64,000 nucleotides of DNA from Periplaneta americana (lineage: Eukaryota; Arthropoda; Insecta; Blattodea; Blattidae): NCBI RefSeq assembly GCF_040183065.1, contig NC_091132.1, positions 163,482,102 to 163,546,101 of the forward strand, read 5' to 3'. Below, one piece after another: positions 11,036-20,765 of this stretch; the stretch's first letter is position 1; each line of letters begins with the position of its first letter. A model generated the notes under the pieces. That model was not told the DNA's origin. It made no database searches and saw nothing but the letters and a program-made list of their open reading frames with translations. The position numbers and the translations under genes are program-made.

Positions 11036-11873
11036 CACCGTGTACCTAAAAGAATATAGCAGTTTATATTCGTTATATTATGACTCAGATTAAGCATAGA
11101 AAAATGTTTATAGGCTCAAATAAAAGAGAAAAGAAGACATCAACAGAAAGCATTTTGTGTTTTGAAGTTTGAGAGTTGTAAATCGGTTATAACAGTTCAA
11201 TGTGCGTTTCATAGGCAGTTTAATCGTGATCCCCCAAATGCCAACAATATCCGTCGATGGCATAACCAGTTGGTAACGACCGGTTGTCTGTGTAAAGGTA
11301 AAAGTGTGGGGACAACCATGAGTGTCTGAGGAGAATGTTCAACACGTTCGGAACTCTTTATTACGAAGTCCTAAAAAGTCTGTTAGGAAGGCTAGTCAGG
11401 AACTTGCAATGCCAGTGATGACAGTATGGAAAGTCTTAAGAAGACGCCTACATATGCATCCCTACCGTTTACAATAATTGTTACAGGCTTCAAAGCCTAC
11501 TGACTATGCTGTGTGCTTGAAATGTTGCAGCAGGAAAATGATGACTTTCTTGATTGTGTTGTGTTCAGTGATGAATCAACATTTCATCTTAGTGGAAAGG
11601 TTAACACGCACAATGTCAGAATCCGGGGATCTCAAAAACCCCATGATACATACAATCCGAACGAGACTCCTCAAAACTTGCTGTGATTTGCGCTCTTTCC
11701 CATCCAAAGCTTTATGCGTGCCGTGTAACAAACGGGGTTTATATTAAACACTTATGAACTTATAATGTAAACTTGAGACGTTAGTCTTTCATTTAACAAG
11801 AGTTTTGTTATTGTTATAGTTAAAGTATCATTAAACACCTTTAAAATCGCTATATTCTTTTATGTACACCCTG
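11036..11873 (+). mobile_element. Tc1/mariner-type element with TIRs and TA target duplication
   Basis: The left end CACCGTGTACCTAAAAGAAT and the inverted right end CAGGGTGTACATAAAAGAAT match at all but three of 25 positions. Each is flanked outside by TA (11034-11035 and 11874-11875), the mariner target duplication. The 838-bp element carries one transposase pseudogene in the plus direction. Confidence 0.85.
11160..11745 (+). pseudogene. mariner-like transposase (DUF4817-type N-terminus), broken
   Basis: Translation in shifting frames gives FNRDPPNANNIRRWHNQL, then TGCLCKGKSVG, then a segment like MPVMTVWKVLRRRLHMHPY. These are the paired helix-turn-helix of mariner-like transposases whose N-terminus is annotated as DUF4817 in insects. 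Farther on, KPTDYAVCLKCC and a start of the catalytic core (VLCSVMNQHFILVE, from DEATFHLSG-type sequence in another frame) can be read. Several frameshifts and an in-frame stop occur, and the distal part of the DDE/D domain is missing. It is bounded by the TIRs of the enclosing element, so the copy is a dead, internally shortened transposon. Confidence 0.8.
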
Positions 11874-11995
11874 TATTTCCTTCATAAAAATTATTTCTAC
11901 ATTGATCAATTTATAATAGAAAGTGAAAACAGTAAACATTGTTTTTATATGGTCAATTTTCTGGACCCCTATTTTAAAGAGATATAAGAGTAGGT

Positions 11996-13585
11996 CTAAC
12001 ACTTGCAAAATAAACCGGAACAATAGAGGCACTCAACATCTTCACTGTCAGTGCCACAGTACTTCACATCACTGTCAGTATCTGAATCTGATGGCGATTC
12101 TGGAAGTGACCTCTTCTGACGAGATGCTTGTTTTGTTAACGGGTCTCTTCCTCGGCAGGTTGGCTTGTCCAAAGTCTTTTCTTTCCTTTTCTGGGAATCC
12201 TCTAACTGCTTCTTACAAGGGTGGCCAGTAACAAGCCTAGTAGAATCAGACTGAGATCTCATCGAGCTCTGCTGAGTCCTTAATTCCGGTATAAAACTGA
12301 TCTCTGCTATGTGTCTTTTCTTAGATGTCTGGTTGGAAGTTCCAGGCATGATGCTGCCATCTGGCTGGAGAGCATTATCTTCAGTCGATATCTCTGGATG
12401 TGGAAAGTCTTGTGATCCGAAAATATTTCTGTTACAAGGAAATAAGCCAGCTTTTCGGAACCCATTTGTCGCTGCTTCCCCTGTAGCTGCCCTCAAATAT
12501 GCCTTGCCAAAAAGCTCCGCAATCTGATACACTGTCACAACCCTCCCCGGATGATTTCTGTTCCATGTTTCGATTTCCTGGGCATAAAATGTTTTCAGGG
12601 GTCCCATGAATGACGCCTCCAGGGGTTGCATTTTGTGTGTGCTGTGAGGTGGGAGCGACACAATTGAAACATGATTTTCTCTGGCCAATGTGATGACGTC
12701 AATGTTCCGCACATGAGTGAAATTCCCGTCCAGAACTAGCACAATGGGGTCATCTTCAGTTGGCTTTACGTTCCTGAGAAAGTGACGAAACCATTCGGTG
12801 AAAATGTCCGTTTGTATCCAGCCAGAGGGGTGACAGGCATAGATGGATCCAAGTGGTGCACCATTCATAAGCTCCATTTTCATATTTTTCCTGGGGAAAA
12901 TGATCATGGGTGGTATAAACTGTCCACAAGGGCTCATGCAGGTCACAATGGTGATCAATGCACTCCTTTCTGCCGCTTGGAGGGAAGCGATTTGCTTTTT
13001 TCCCTTGAGACTTACAACTTTTGTATGTTTATGCTGGACCACAGTGATGCCTGTTTCATCACAGTTGAACAATCTCGATGGATTATAGTTGATGGTGTTC
13101 ATTGCAGGCTCGAATACGTCGAAGAACTTGCCAACTGCGTCCGGAGTAAATCCTTTCACTCTCGCGAATGACTGTCCTTGAGGAGTCCTAACAGAAAGTT
13201 GTGGGTTCCTGCGAAGAAAATTTTTCAGCCACTTCTTTCCCGCTTGCTCCATCCCCTTCGAAAATGGATTCGGCAAATCATTTTGTTTTGCCAGTTGAAA
13301 GGCCAGCTGACAGACGTCTCTTCTCGATAAACCGAAGAAACGTTCTTCCATCGTAAGGCAATGTCTTGCCAGCTCGTCCTCCATTTCTGGGTCAAAAACA
13401 GGTTTTCGTCCTAATTTTTCCTTGAAAATTTCCTCAGGCCTTTTCTCATTCTTGACATATCTCTCCAGCGTGGTCTGAGGCACACCAAATATTCGAGATG
13501 CTTTGAAGCTTCCCATCTCTTTGCTTTTAACAGCCTCAACAGCTGCCCTCATTCGCTGAGGGTCCCATTTTTTTCTACCAGACAT
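11996..13585 (-). CDS. pogo-type transposase, long open frame
   Basis: A 529-residue minus-strand frame runs from the ATG at 13585 without a stop. Residues about 8-45 form a Psq-type helix-turn-helix (KWDPQRMRAAVEAVKSKEMG...FGVPQTTLERYV), followed by a CENP-B-like second DNA-binding region (about 65-145, KKWLKNFLRRNP). A DDE catalytic domain follows, with D176 in NCDETGIT, D286 in LVLDGNFTH and E323 in HKMQPLEASF. Relatives usually have DGHxSH and PLDxxF, so this copy has N for H and E for the third D. The C-terminus starts a Cys-rich, PHD-like segment (ECLYCSGLFCKC) and then stops, so that domain is truncated. A good splice acceptor (TTTACTTCCAG) abuts the ATG, implying a 5' non-coding exon. 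The terminal inverted repeats were not located. It could be a recent insertion or a retained copy; activity is uncertain. Confidence 0.85.
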   Translation of the reverse strand: MSGRKKWDPQRMRAAVEAVKSKEMGSFKASRIFGVPQTTLERYVKNEKRPEEIFKEKLGRKPVFDPEMEDELARHCLTMEERFFGLSRRDVCQLAFQLAKQNDLPNPFSKGMEQAGKKWLKNFLRRNPQLSVRTPQGQSFARVKGFTPDAVGKFFDVFEPAMNTINYNPSRLFNCDETGITVVQHKHTKVVSLKGKKQIASLQAAERSALITIVTCMSPCGQFIPPMIIFPRKNMKMELMNGAPLGSIYACHPSGWIQTDIFTEWFRHFLRNVKPTEDDPIVLVLDGNFTHVRNIDVITLARENHVSIVSLPPHSTHKMQPLEASFMGPLKTFYAQEIETWNRNHPGRVVTVYQIAELFGKAYLRAATGEAATNGFRKAGLFPCNRNIFGSQDFPHPEISTEDNALQPDGSIMPGTSNQTSKKRHIAEISFIPELRTQQSSMRSQSDSTRLVTGHPCKKQLEDSQKRKEKTLDKPTCRGRDPLTKQASRQKRSLPESPSDSDTDSDVKYCGTDSEDVECLYCSGLFCKC

Positions 13586-13859
13586 CTGGAAGTAAAGAAC
13601 AATATTGAAATTACCATCTAATAAATACAAGTTATAATTTTTAAGAATAGTTTACAAAGTCTCCACAGTGATACTTAAAAATAAATTACGACAGTGCAGG
13701 TATGAAATTATTCAAGAGCGGAAATGGTGTGCATTTTTACAATATAGGCTTATTAGGTCCAAAAATTACATTGAAGTCAGATAAATAAATGCTAAGAAAT
13801 CATATCTAAAGAAAGTGTACCTAAGATACTGACTTACAACTACTATATCCTCTCATGAT

Positions 13860-14040
13860 AAAGTCTTCTGTAATTTAAACTTGTATAATGTCATATGCAC
13901 TCTATTTAGAAAGAAAGACAGAGATAGAAATAAGGCAGAGACGAACAGTAAAGAAAGGTCAGAACCTACGACAGATGAGGATATGGCAGAGGTATTAGAT
14001 ATGATTACAAAATGTGGGGATGTGATCAAAAAGTGCAAGT
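13860..14040 (+). other. short plus-strand frame, origin unclear
   Basis: A frame of about 45 hydrophilic residues ends at 14040 (DEDMAEVLDMITKCGDVIKK, stop). It could be the end of a retroelement ORF, since a purine-rich stretch and an ATATC tail follow, but no domain is recognised. Confidence 0.25.
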
Positions 14041-14670
14041 AAAGTCAAATTGTAAAAGATCGAGAAGTATAGGGGAGAGAGGAAGTAGGTATACAAGCAG
14101 ATGTGTAGAATAAAATATAAGTATTTATAGGAAGTGATAATAGTGAAAAAGGATTAGGTGTAAGCAGAATAGTGGGAAAGTGAAAGTGACCGCAAATAGG
14201 AATGAGTGAAAATAGTGAGAAAGGGTTAAGAGAAGTGAACAAGTGACAGCATATTTGAATGTTGGAACAGTAAATGAATATACGAGAAAGATAGGAGAAA
14301 AGGTCAAAGAACAAATAGGACAAATAATTCAATATGATAATTTATAGAGAAAAATTGAAATTGAGATTTTAGTGAATAGTAGTTAGAGGAAAAAAGGGGT
14401 TTGAAAGGAGTATATAATATTAGATATATTAGGATTAATGAACAAATAGAGAATAGCAAATGAAATGTAGAAGAAACAGTAAAGGGGAGATTGACCAAGT
14501 AACAAAAAAAGGTACATAGTGTAATTGGGAGTATTTGTGCAGACGTGTACTGCAAATAATGTGTTATTGTAATAATATGTTAATGGTGGCACCGGATACA
14601 GAAATGTGAGGTACACCATTACATGTAAAGAAGTGCTGTGACGAAATATATCATATCATATCATTATATG
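14040..14670. other. purine-rich, C-poor stretch ending in (ATATC)n-like tail
   Basis: From 14040 to 14560 the plus strand is strongly A/G-rich (many AGAAAG, GGAAG and GAGAAAG words) with few C residues. Minus-strand open frames here are Ser/Leu/Phe-rich and low complexity. The stretch is followed by TACACCATTACATGTAAAG and ATATCATATCAT near 14650, which looks like a retroelement 3' end. Confidence 0.4.
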
Positions 14671-14994
14671 CACCTTATTTGCGCTCTTTAGTGGTCTTTG
14701 GTATAAAAATCACAAATTACATTAGCAATAACTCGATTCTGGGACTTCAGTTATCACTTCCTCTTTCAACATTGACAATCTTTGACATAAGACATTATTG
14801 GTGCATATCTCTGGCCGAATTAATGTTTTGCCAGCCATTTTGCTGATCATCGAACACCGAATCTTACAGGATACAGCTATTTACTTTTTTCTATTAAATC
14901 ACAAGCGTTTGACGATTTAGTTATATCTTACATGTTACGAAAATAATTTTACATACACACGAGACTGTATACGAACAATAAAAGCAGTATGAAT

Positions 14995-15417
14995 CCTAAT
15001 ATGGAGTTCCCCAAATTAGGAAACCAACAACTCCCCAAATTGGGACACGTACATTTACCAAATAAATTAATACTTATGAGCACCATAGTGATCTCGGAAT
15101 TGCAACACAATACGTAATTCGATATTTCAGACTTTGTAACTCATATTATTAATATTAAAATAAGGACAAATACTTACCTCTATTTACAAATTTTTCGAAT
15201 TGTCAATCTTGCAGAAACGTAACTTCTGTAACAAAATTAGAACACGTCCTCACGGATAAAGCAGCTGGCTCAGATTAAAGCCAAACAGATTCAGGTAACG
15301 GGAAGGCTGCCGAGAAATGCTTCACATGCTTTTGACACGATGGCAGCACTTCCTTCGTAGAAAAACACTATCTCCCCATAATAGGATACATCCCCAAATT
15401 AGGCTCCCTTTCTATAA
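14995..15417. repeat. scattered CCCCAAATTAGG motifs
   Basis: CCCCAAATTAGG-like words occur near 15008, 15033 and 15391, with a related CCCCATAATAGGAT near 15375. They may be subterminal repeats of a DNA transposon, possibly the 5' end of the pogo element upstream of its transposase, but no partner terminus was found on the other side. Confidence 0.35.
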
Positions 15418-15427
15418 TAGTAATAAC

Positions 15428-15475
<48 letters not shown>

Positions 15476-15480
15476 CAATA
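15418..15480. repeat. (AAT)n microsatellite
   Basis: AAT array abutting the 3' end of the reverse-transcriptase fragment. Confidence 0.9.
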
Positions 15481-15484
15481 ATAC

Positions 15485-16425
15485 TTACTGGCTTTTAAGG
15501 AAGCCGGAGGTTCATTGCCGCCCTCACATAAGCCCGCCATCGGTCCCTATTCTGAGCAAGATTAATCCAGTCTCTATCAACATATCCCACCTCCCTCAAA
15601 TCCATTTTAATATTATCTTCCCATCTACGTCTCGGCCTCCCTAAAGGTCTTTTTCCCTCCAGCCTCCCGACTAACACTATATGTGCATTTCTGCATTCGC
15701 CCATACGTGCTACATGTCCTGCCCATCTCAAACGTCTGGATTTTATGTTCCTAATTATGTCAGGTGAAGAATACAATGCGTGCAGCTCTCCGTTGTGTAA
15801 CTTTCTCCATTCTCCTGTAACCTCATCCCTCTTAGCCGCAAATATTTTCCTAAGAACCTTATTCTCAAACAGCCTTAGTCTCTGTTCCTCTCCCAAAGTG
15901 AGAGTCCACGTTTCACAACCATACAGAACAACCGGTAATATAACTGTTGTATAAATTCTAACTTTCAGATTTTTTGACAGCAGTCTAGATGACAAAATCT
16001 TCTCAACCGAATAATAACACGCATTTCCCATATTTATTCTGCGTTTAATTTCCTCCCGAGTGTCATTTATATTTGTTACTGTTGCTCCAAGATATTTGAA
16101 TTTTTCCACCTCTTCGAAGGATAAATCACCAATTTTTATAGTTCCATTTCGTACAATATTCTCGTCACGAGACATAATCATATACTCACTCTTTCAAGGA
16201 TTTACTTCCAACCCTATCGCTTTACTTGCTTCAAGTAGAATTTCCGCGTTTTCCCTAATCGTTTGTGGATTTTCTCCTAACATATTCAAGTCATCCGCAT
16301 AGACAAGAAGCTGATGTACCCGCTCAATTCCAAACTCTCTGTGTTATCCTGAACTTTCGTAATGGCATATTCTAGAGCGAAGTTAAAAAGTAAAAGTGAT
16401 AGTGCATCTCCCTGCTTTAGCCCGC
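15485..16425 (-). pseudogene. non-LTR retrotransposon reverse transcriptase, C-terminal part (copy 1)
   Basis: The minus-strand sequence encodes the end of an endonuclease-reverse transcriptase polyprotein. It begins in the RT palm at [11 protein letters not shown], loses the YADD region to frame damage near 16300, and continues from 16181 as an open 228-residue frame. That frame has the thumb and post-RT segments FKYLGATVTN, VVLYGCETWTL, SRRLRWAGHVARMG and RPRRRWEDNIKMDL. The same family recurs at 33305-34530 and 59213-60085. No RNase H follows. The clade is probably RTE-like or a relative. Both edges meet (AAT)n arrays. Confidence 0.85.
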
Positions 16426-16426
16426 A

Positions 16427-16439
16427 GAATAATATTAAT

Positions 16440-16492
<53 letters not shown>
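16427..16492. repeat. (AAT)n microsatellite
   Basis: Second AAT array, directly at the 5'-truncated end of the RT fragment. Together with the array at 15418-15480 it brackets the insertion. Confidence 0.9.
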
Positions 16493-16494
<2 letters not shown>

Positions 16495-16700
16495 GCAACA
16501 ATAACTTTGCATTCAGGAAGCATTCATAGTGAAAAGTAAAGAAAAACGCAATGCGAACACAAAAGCGTGCGGTCAGATTATTTAAAGGATCGATTCACAA
16601 TTACTAACGGAATCATAAAAATTAACAATAGAGACAGACGCTAACGCGAACGAGAGTTTGCAGATTCCAAGCATTCATGTTCGTGTTGACGTGATTCGGG

Positions 16701-16726
16701 AAAAAAAAAAAAAAAAAAAAAAAAAA
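16701..16726. repeat. poly(A) run
   Basis: Twenty-six consecutive A residues with no recognised retrocopy upstream. Confidence 0.85.
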
Positions 16727-16835
16727 CACTATCGTAGTGCACATGAACAACAGAAAGGCACACCAAAATAGATTAACTTAATGAAATATTTGCTAATTTT
16801 CTTCCAAAATCATAGTTATCTTTATTTTTTTTTTA

Positions 16836-17086
16836 TTTCAGTAGGATATTTTACGACGCTTTATCAACATCTCTGGTTATTTAGCGTCTGAATAAGATGA
16901 AGGTGATAATGCCGGTGAAATGAGTCCGGGGTCCAGCACCAAAAGTTACCCAGCATTTACTCACATTGGGTTGAGGGAAAACCCCAGAAAAAACCTCAAT
17001 CAGGTAACTTGCCCCGACCGGGAATCGAACCCGGGCCACCTGGTTTCGCGGCTAGACGCGCTAACCGTTGCTCCACAGGTGTGGAC
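16836..17086 (-). mobile_element. SINE family 1 (tRNA-derived)
   Basis: Read on the minus strand it starts TCCACACCTGTGGAGCAACG (A-box region), has the B box GGGTTCGATTCCCGG, and continues into the family body (GTTTTCCCTCAACCCAATGT, GGACCCCGGACTCATTTCAC, CGCTAAATAAC). Six related copies occur in this window. Confidence 0.9.
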
Positions 17087-17472
17087 TAGATATTTTTATG
17101 ACAATAAACACAAATCAGAATAAAAATAATTTGTTAAAATAAAATTCTCCTGCACAGCAACAAATAGCGTATAAAATTAAGTCTGATACAAGGCGTGTAA
17201 TACGAGGTTTGCAAATGAAGTAGTGGTAACATCCCTTCAATATAACCACAGCGTGTTCCTGTATATTTTGGAAAATACGAGGTAACCGTTGAATGCCGTA
17301 TGCGATGTTGTTTCTGTTGATCTCTTTGATGGACTACCCTACTGCATTAAGCACTGATGCTATATCTAGAAACCTCTTGCCTCTAACAAGGGAACCTTTC
17401 GAAAATGCAACTCACAGTGAAGAATGTAACTTATTCCAGTTTAAAGATCTACTAAAGACATATTCAATCCCA

Positions 17473-17500
17473 AAAAAAAAAAAAAAAAAAAAAAAAAAAC
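17473..17500. repeat. poly(A) run
   Basis: A-rich run of about 27 bases close to the end of a transposase remnant. Confidence 0.8.
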
Positions 17501-17507
17501 TAGCTGC

Positions 17508-18200
17508 CTATGTCAAGGGGTTGAAGAAATATAAGGCTATAAATATGCCATGCGGTATATTAAAGTACTTTTGACTAATATTCCCATACACTGAAGAAAA
17601 TTTTGAAATATTGAGACACTTAATATAATTACTGATGCTTTTCAACATTACACTGGTAATTCTTTGATGAGACAGTGCTGTAAACACAAACGTAGAAGTG
17701 CAGTGAGCACATCTGAATACTCTCAATCCATTACACATCGAACAATGATTCCTTGTAAATAGTTCAAAACAATACTCCAGCGGTGTCCGACACTTTCCTG
17801 GTCTTTCATGCAGATAACCGCATCTGAAGAAAGCAAACCTGATTAATCGCCTGAAGATCTCTGCCATAAACTGGTAATGTGCCAAGACTGTAAGTTTCAG
17901 AAAATTCTCTCAGGACCAGATATTGAATTCTTCAATGTTCGTTCGATATGGCAACGTCTGTCTCATACTTTAAGACGTTTTTATTAGGCATGAAGAAATA
18001 GACATCAAGAAGCTGGATCTTGACTTACGACCAGGTGGGATCAGCCTTGAAGTTCACATTCGGCCGGACACTTTGTTGCAGAAAGTTGCTGTCTTTGTTT
18101 CCTGACCAAGAATCAACGAGGAGCAAAATATGAGTTGGTTTCGTCTCTGCCAAAATTGGTAAAATCACTCTTACGGATATTTGCAGTTTTACTTCCAAGA
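17508..18200 (-). pseudogene. DDE-type transposase, C-terminal half (family shared with 55.2 kb)
   Basis: The minus-strand sequence contains HILLLVDSWSGNKDS (18105-18140), which aligns with the LLILDSWEGQVNPS block of the transposase remnant at 55.2 kb and should hold a catalytic Asp. Downstream, a 125-residue frame from 17885 has IRFAFFRCGYLHERP and a Cys-rich tail (HCSMCNGLRVFRCAHC), comparable with CDCGQHSF..C of the other copy. The frames are interrupted. I recognise the family only loosely as a pogo/Tc1-like DDE transposase. Its N-terminal half appears to lie inverted at 18340-20030. Confidence 0.6.
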
Positions 18201-18629
18201 AGAATAAGGCTTATTTGTTTTGCTGCTATGGTAATATTAATGGCAAAATGCCAATGCCATTGAAAATTATTATGCATAATTAACGCTTTATCAAATCAGC
18301 ATCCGGTTTTACAAGAATTAAAAAATATTTCTATCCTACCGTAACTGTGACCCATAGCAATACAGAAGTCTTCCGCTATTTCACGAATAAAGAAGAATTG
18401 GCTGCCAGGATACATCACAAGACATCACGAGTATGGGCCATTCTCATTAAGACTATCATGGATCCAAACAGCAGGCTTAATCTTGAGTTAATAAATTCAA
18501 GAAACGATATAATCAGGGGCGGACGCAGGATTTTTTTTCGGGGAGGGACTTGAGGAGATAGTAAATATGGAGTAATGAGAAATAAGTTTATATACTCACA
18601 ATTTGTTTTCGAGTCACAAACATTTACAA

Positions 18630-18858
18630 ATTGGCCTGAGTAGCGTACTTGGTATAGCCTTCTGTGCTCGAAGTTGCGGGTTCTGCCCCAACCCAGCTCG
18701 ATGGCATTTAAGTGTGTTTAAATGCGTCAGGCCTCATATCAGTCGATTTACTGGCATGTAAAAGAAGTCCTGAGGGAAAAAATTCCGGCACACCGGCGAC
18801 GCTGATATAACCTCGGCAATTGCGAGCATTGTTAAATAAACCATAATTTTTCAATTTT
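18630..18858 (+). mobile_element. SINE family 2 (tRNA-derived) with 11-bp TSD
   Basis: It matches the copy at 57735-57960 (GATGGCATTTAAGTGTGTTT, GATTTACTGGCATGTAAAAG, ATTCCGGCACACC, GACGCTGATATAACC). AACATTTACAA is duplicated at 18619-18629 and 18859-18869. The B box is altered (GGGTTCTGCCCC). Confidence 0.9.
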
Positions 18859-18973
18859 AACATTTACAATGACTGCAATACAAAAACAATGACAGAATGA
18901 CATTTGCAGAAGAAGGCGACGAGGCTTCTTAGACATTTCATCCAGTACTTCATGAGCTTTTACTTCTACATTT

Positions 18974-19219
18974 TTATGTATATATATCAAGGCCAGTCCA
19001 TTTAATCTGTCTGCTCCTCAAGTAAGTCTTCAAATACCGCAATGTTGAGAACGATCGTTCTGGTGTTGCTGTAGTTACAGGCAATGTGTAGAAATGTTTC
19101 AGCGTCTTGTGAGTGCAGGGAAAAATAATTTCATTGCACCTGTACAGAGATGATATAAAGTCAGTAGGTAGTAGATGAAGATTTTTCTGATCAAGGAAAT
19201 TTCTTCTCCACATCTTCAA
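18974..19219 (-). pseudogene. hAT transposase dimerization-domain remnant
   Basis: The minus-strand 81-residue frame ends with TLPVTTATPERSFSTLRYLK and TYLRSR, the conserved C-terminal hAT dimerization motif (A.xERxFS.L..IK..LRS). Upstream residues IIFPCTHKTLKHFY belong to the same domain. No earlier part of the transposase or the DDE core was recognised, so this is the last piece of the coding region of the enclosing hAT element. Confidence 0.8.
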
Positions 19220-20061
19220 TTCATTGAAGAAAGACTCTGGTGATGCATAACATCATTGGGCCACTGATTTACTACAGCCTGAACAGCAGTTTCTAAATCT
19301 TCATCTGATGCTCGCGCTATGTTTTAAGGCAGAAAAGTTTGTATGGACTTTAGGATTCCCTTATGATTTAAAAACCTGTCCTTGAGCTGACCAATGAAAT
19401 AGTCTAAGAATAGAAGGAAAATTAAAAGCCTAAAATACTCTTCATGACTCTCTGTCTCGAAGTAAGAAAGCTGTGATTGTCTTCCTGCAGTACTTGGAAT
19501 TTACCACTTTAGCAAAGAGAATTTACGTGGAAAACTCTCTAATTCCTATGTACATTCACGAATTAAAATTAATATTATTTTTGTTTCTTGTTTCGTATTT
19601 TTCTAAAAATTTCGGGAGGGTATATATCCCCTTAACCCCCCCCCCTGCATCCGCCCCTGGATATAATACTGGTGTACGAACGATCGATCACGCAAAGTAG
19701 GGAGATAGTACTGGAAGAAGAACGAGTTGAACATATTGGTAAACTGCTTTCGAAAAGAAATCAGACAAATACGTGATAGTCACATTGTCAACCCTTCTCA
19801 ATTTTTCAATCCTGACCAAAGCAGATTCCAGAAAGAGATGCATACTCATCGTGTATTGAGAACAAAAGGAGCAAAACATGTGTACGACATTGTTGGATCA
19901 GTCTCTAAATCATCACACATTTATATGTTTATGCGTTTAATATCCGCTGATGTAGCTCTGGTTGTCACAAATGTACGTTCTAGTAGAATTTATTTTTTAT
20001 CAGACCATCTATCAAAGGTAGAGAAGTAATCTTGCATCATATTGTAGATATGACAAGTATA

Positions 20062-20316
20062 TTTATTTTAGTAGGTTATTTTACGACGCTTTATCAACAT
20101 CTAAGGTTATTTAGCGTCTGAATGAGATGAAGGTGATAATGCCGGTGAAATGAGTCCGGGGTCCAACACCGAAAGTTACCCAGCATTTGCTCACATTGGG
20201 TTGAGGGAAAACCCCGGAAAAAACCTCAACCAGGTAACTTGCCCCGACCGGGAATCGAACCCGGGCCACCTGGTTTCGCAGCCAGACGCGCTGACCGTTA
20301 CTCCACAGGTGTGGAC
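20062..20316 (-). mobile_element. SINE family 1, full copy with 12-bp TSD
   Basis: A complete minus-strand copy of 255 bases. ATGACAAGTATA is duplicated at 20050-20061 and 20317-20328, so both ends are exact. The B box GGGTTCGATTCCCGG is intact. Confidence 0.95.
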
Positions 20317-20417
20317 ATGACAAGTATAAATAACACAAAAAATATAATCACAGAATGTTGGATAGTTTTTTAGTTATGTGCGACACGATTCATCACTGCA
20401 TAGTGAACTATATTTTG

Positions 20418-20458
<41 letters not shown>

Positions 20459-20511
20459 TTATTTAAAAAAAAAAAAAAAATCGTAAACATGTTTTTTTTT
20501 TTTTTTTTTTC
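20418..20511. repeat. poly(A)/poly(A)/poly(T) cluster
   Basis: A runs at 20418-20455 and 20465-20480 are followed by a T run at about 20491-20510. The arms can pair. Confidence 0.85.
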
Positions 20512-20639
20512 TTTCAGACAGCAGGACAGTGTTTTACACATACTATTTTTCATTATTGTACAACATACAGTAAATAAAGGCAATCATGTTGAATATTTCT
20601 AAATTTTACTGCTGAAAGCTGTACCTAACCCCGTAAATG

Positions 20640-20765
20640 CTTTAAAACCTATCTGCACGCGTACATGATGTTTTAAACGATTAGATCTCGAAATCTATCA
20701 CATTCATTGCACTTCATAAAGTTTCTCGCCCGTATTTACACGTACATGCAATGAAGAAAAAAATA
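20640..20765 (-). pseudogene. decayed extra zinc-finger sequence after gene B
   Basis: Directly downstream of the gene B stop the minus strand still reads finger-like pieces (KCNECDRF, then a HxxVxxH-like run) but with stops and frame changes. The ancestor probably had one or two more fingers, lost after a stop arose at 20766. Confidence 0.55.

Larger units (their letters stand above)
18514..19659 (-). mobile_element. hAT transposon, internally deleted, with 8-bp TSD
   Basis: The ends CAGGGGCGGACGCAGG and its inverted counterpart CAGGGGCGGATGCAGG flank the element. GATATAAT is duplicated perfectly outside (18506-18513 and 19660-19667), the 8-bp duplication of hAT elements. A SINE is nested at 18630-18858. 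Confidence 0.9.
18340..20030 (+). pseudogene. DDE-type transposase, N-terminal half, split by a hAT insertion
   Basis: The plus-strand reading gives FRYFTNKEELAARIHHKTSR and DPNSRLNLELINSRNDII up to 18513. After removing the hAT (18514-19659) and one target duplication, the frame continues for 30-odd codons (VYERSITQSREIVLEEERVE) before a stop and frameshift. It then reads QFFNPDQSRFQKEMHTHRVL, HVYDIVGSVSKSSHIYMFMR and LISADVALV, the typical first half of the catalytic core with the first Asp in NPDQS. Its strand is opposite to the C-terminal half at 17508-18200, so the element seems to have been inverted internally, or two copies lie head to head. Confidence 0.6.

Noticed and set aside
12782..13171. 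Plus-strand frames of 129 and 81 residues
   Set aside because: They are antisense shadows of the pogo-type transposase, whose motifs are clear on the minus strand.
14045..14619. Several minus-strand frames rich in Ser, Leu, Phe and Tyr
   Set aside because: They come from the purine-skewed stretch and are low complexity; overlapping frames of equal length argue against coding.
16970..17086. tRNA genes suggested by B-box-like GGTTCGATTCC words (also at 20250, 45430, 57790, 22800)
   Set aside because: These are heads of SINEs with shared bodies, tails and target duplications, not free-standing tRNA genes.
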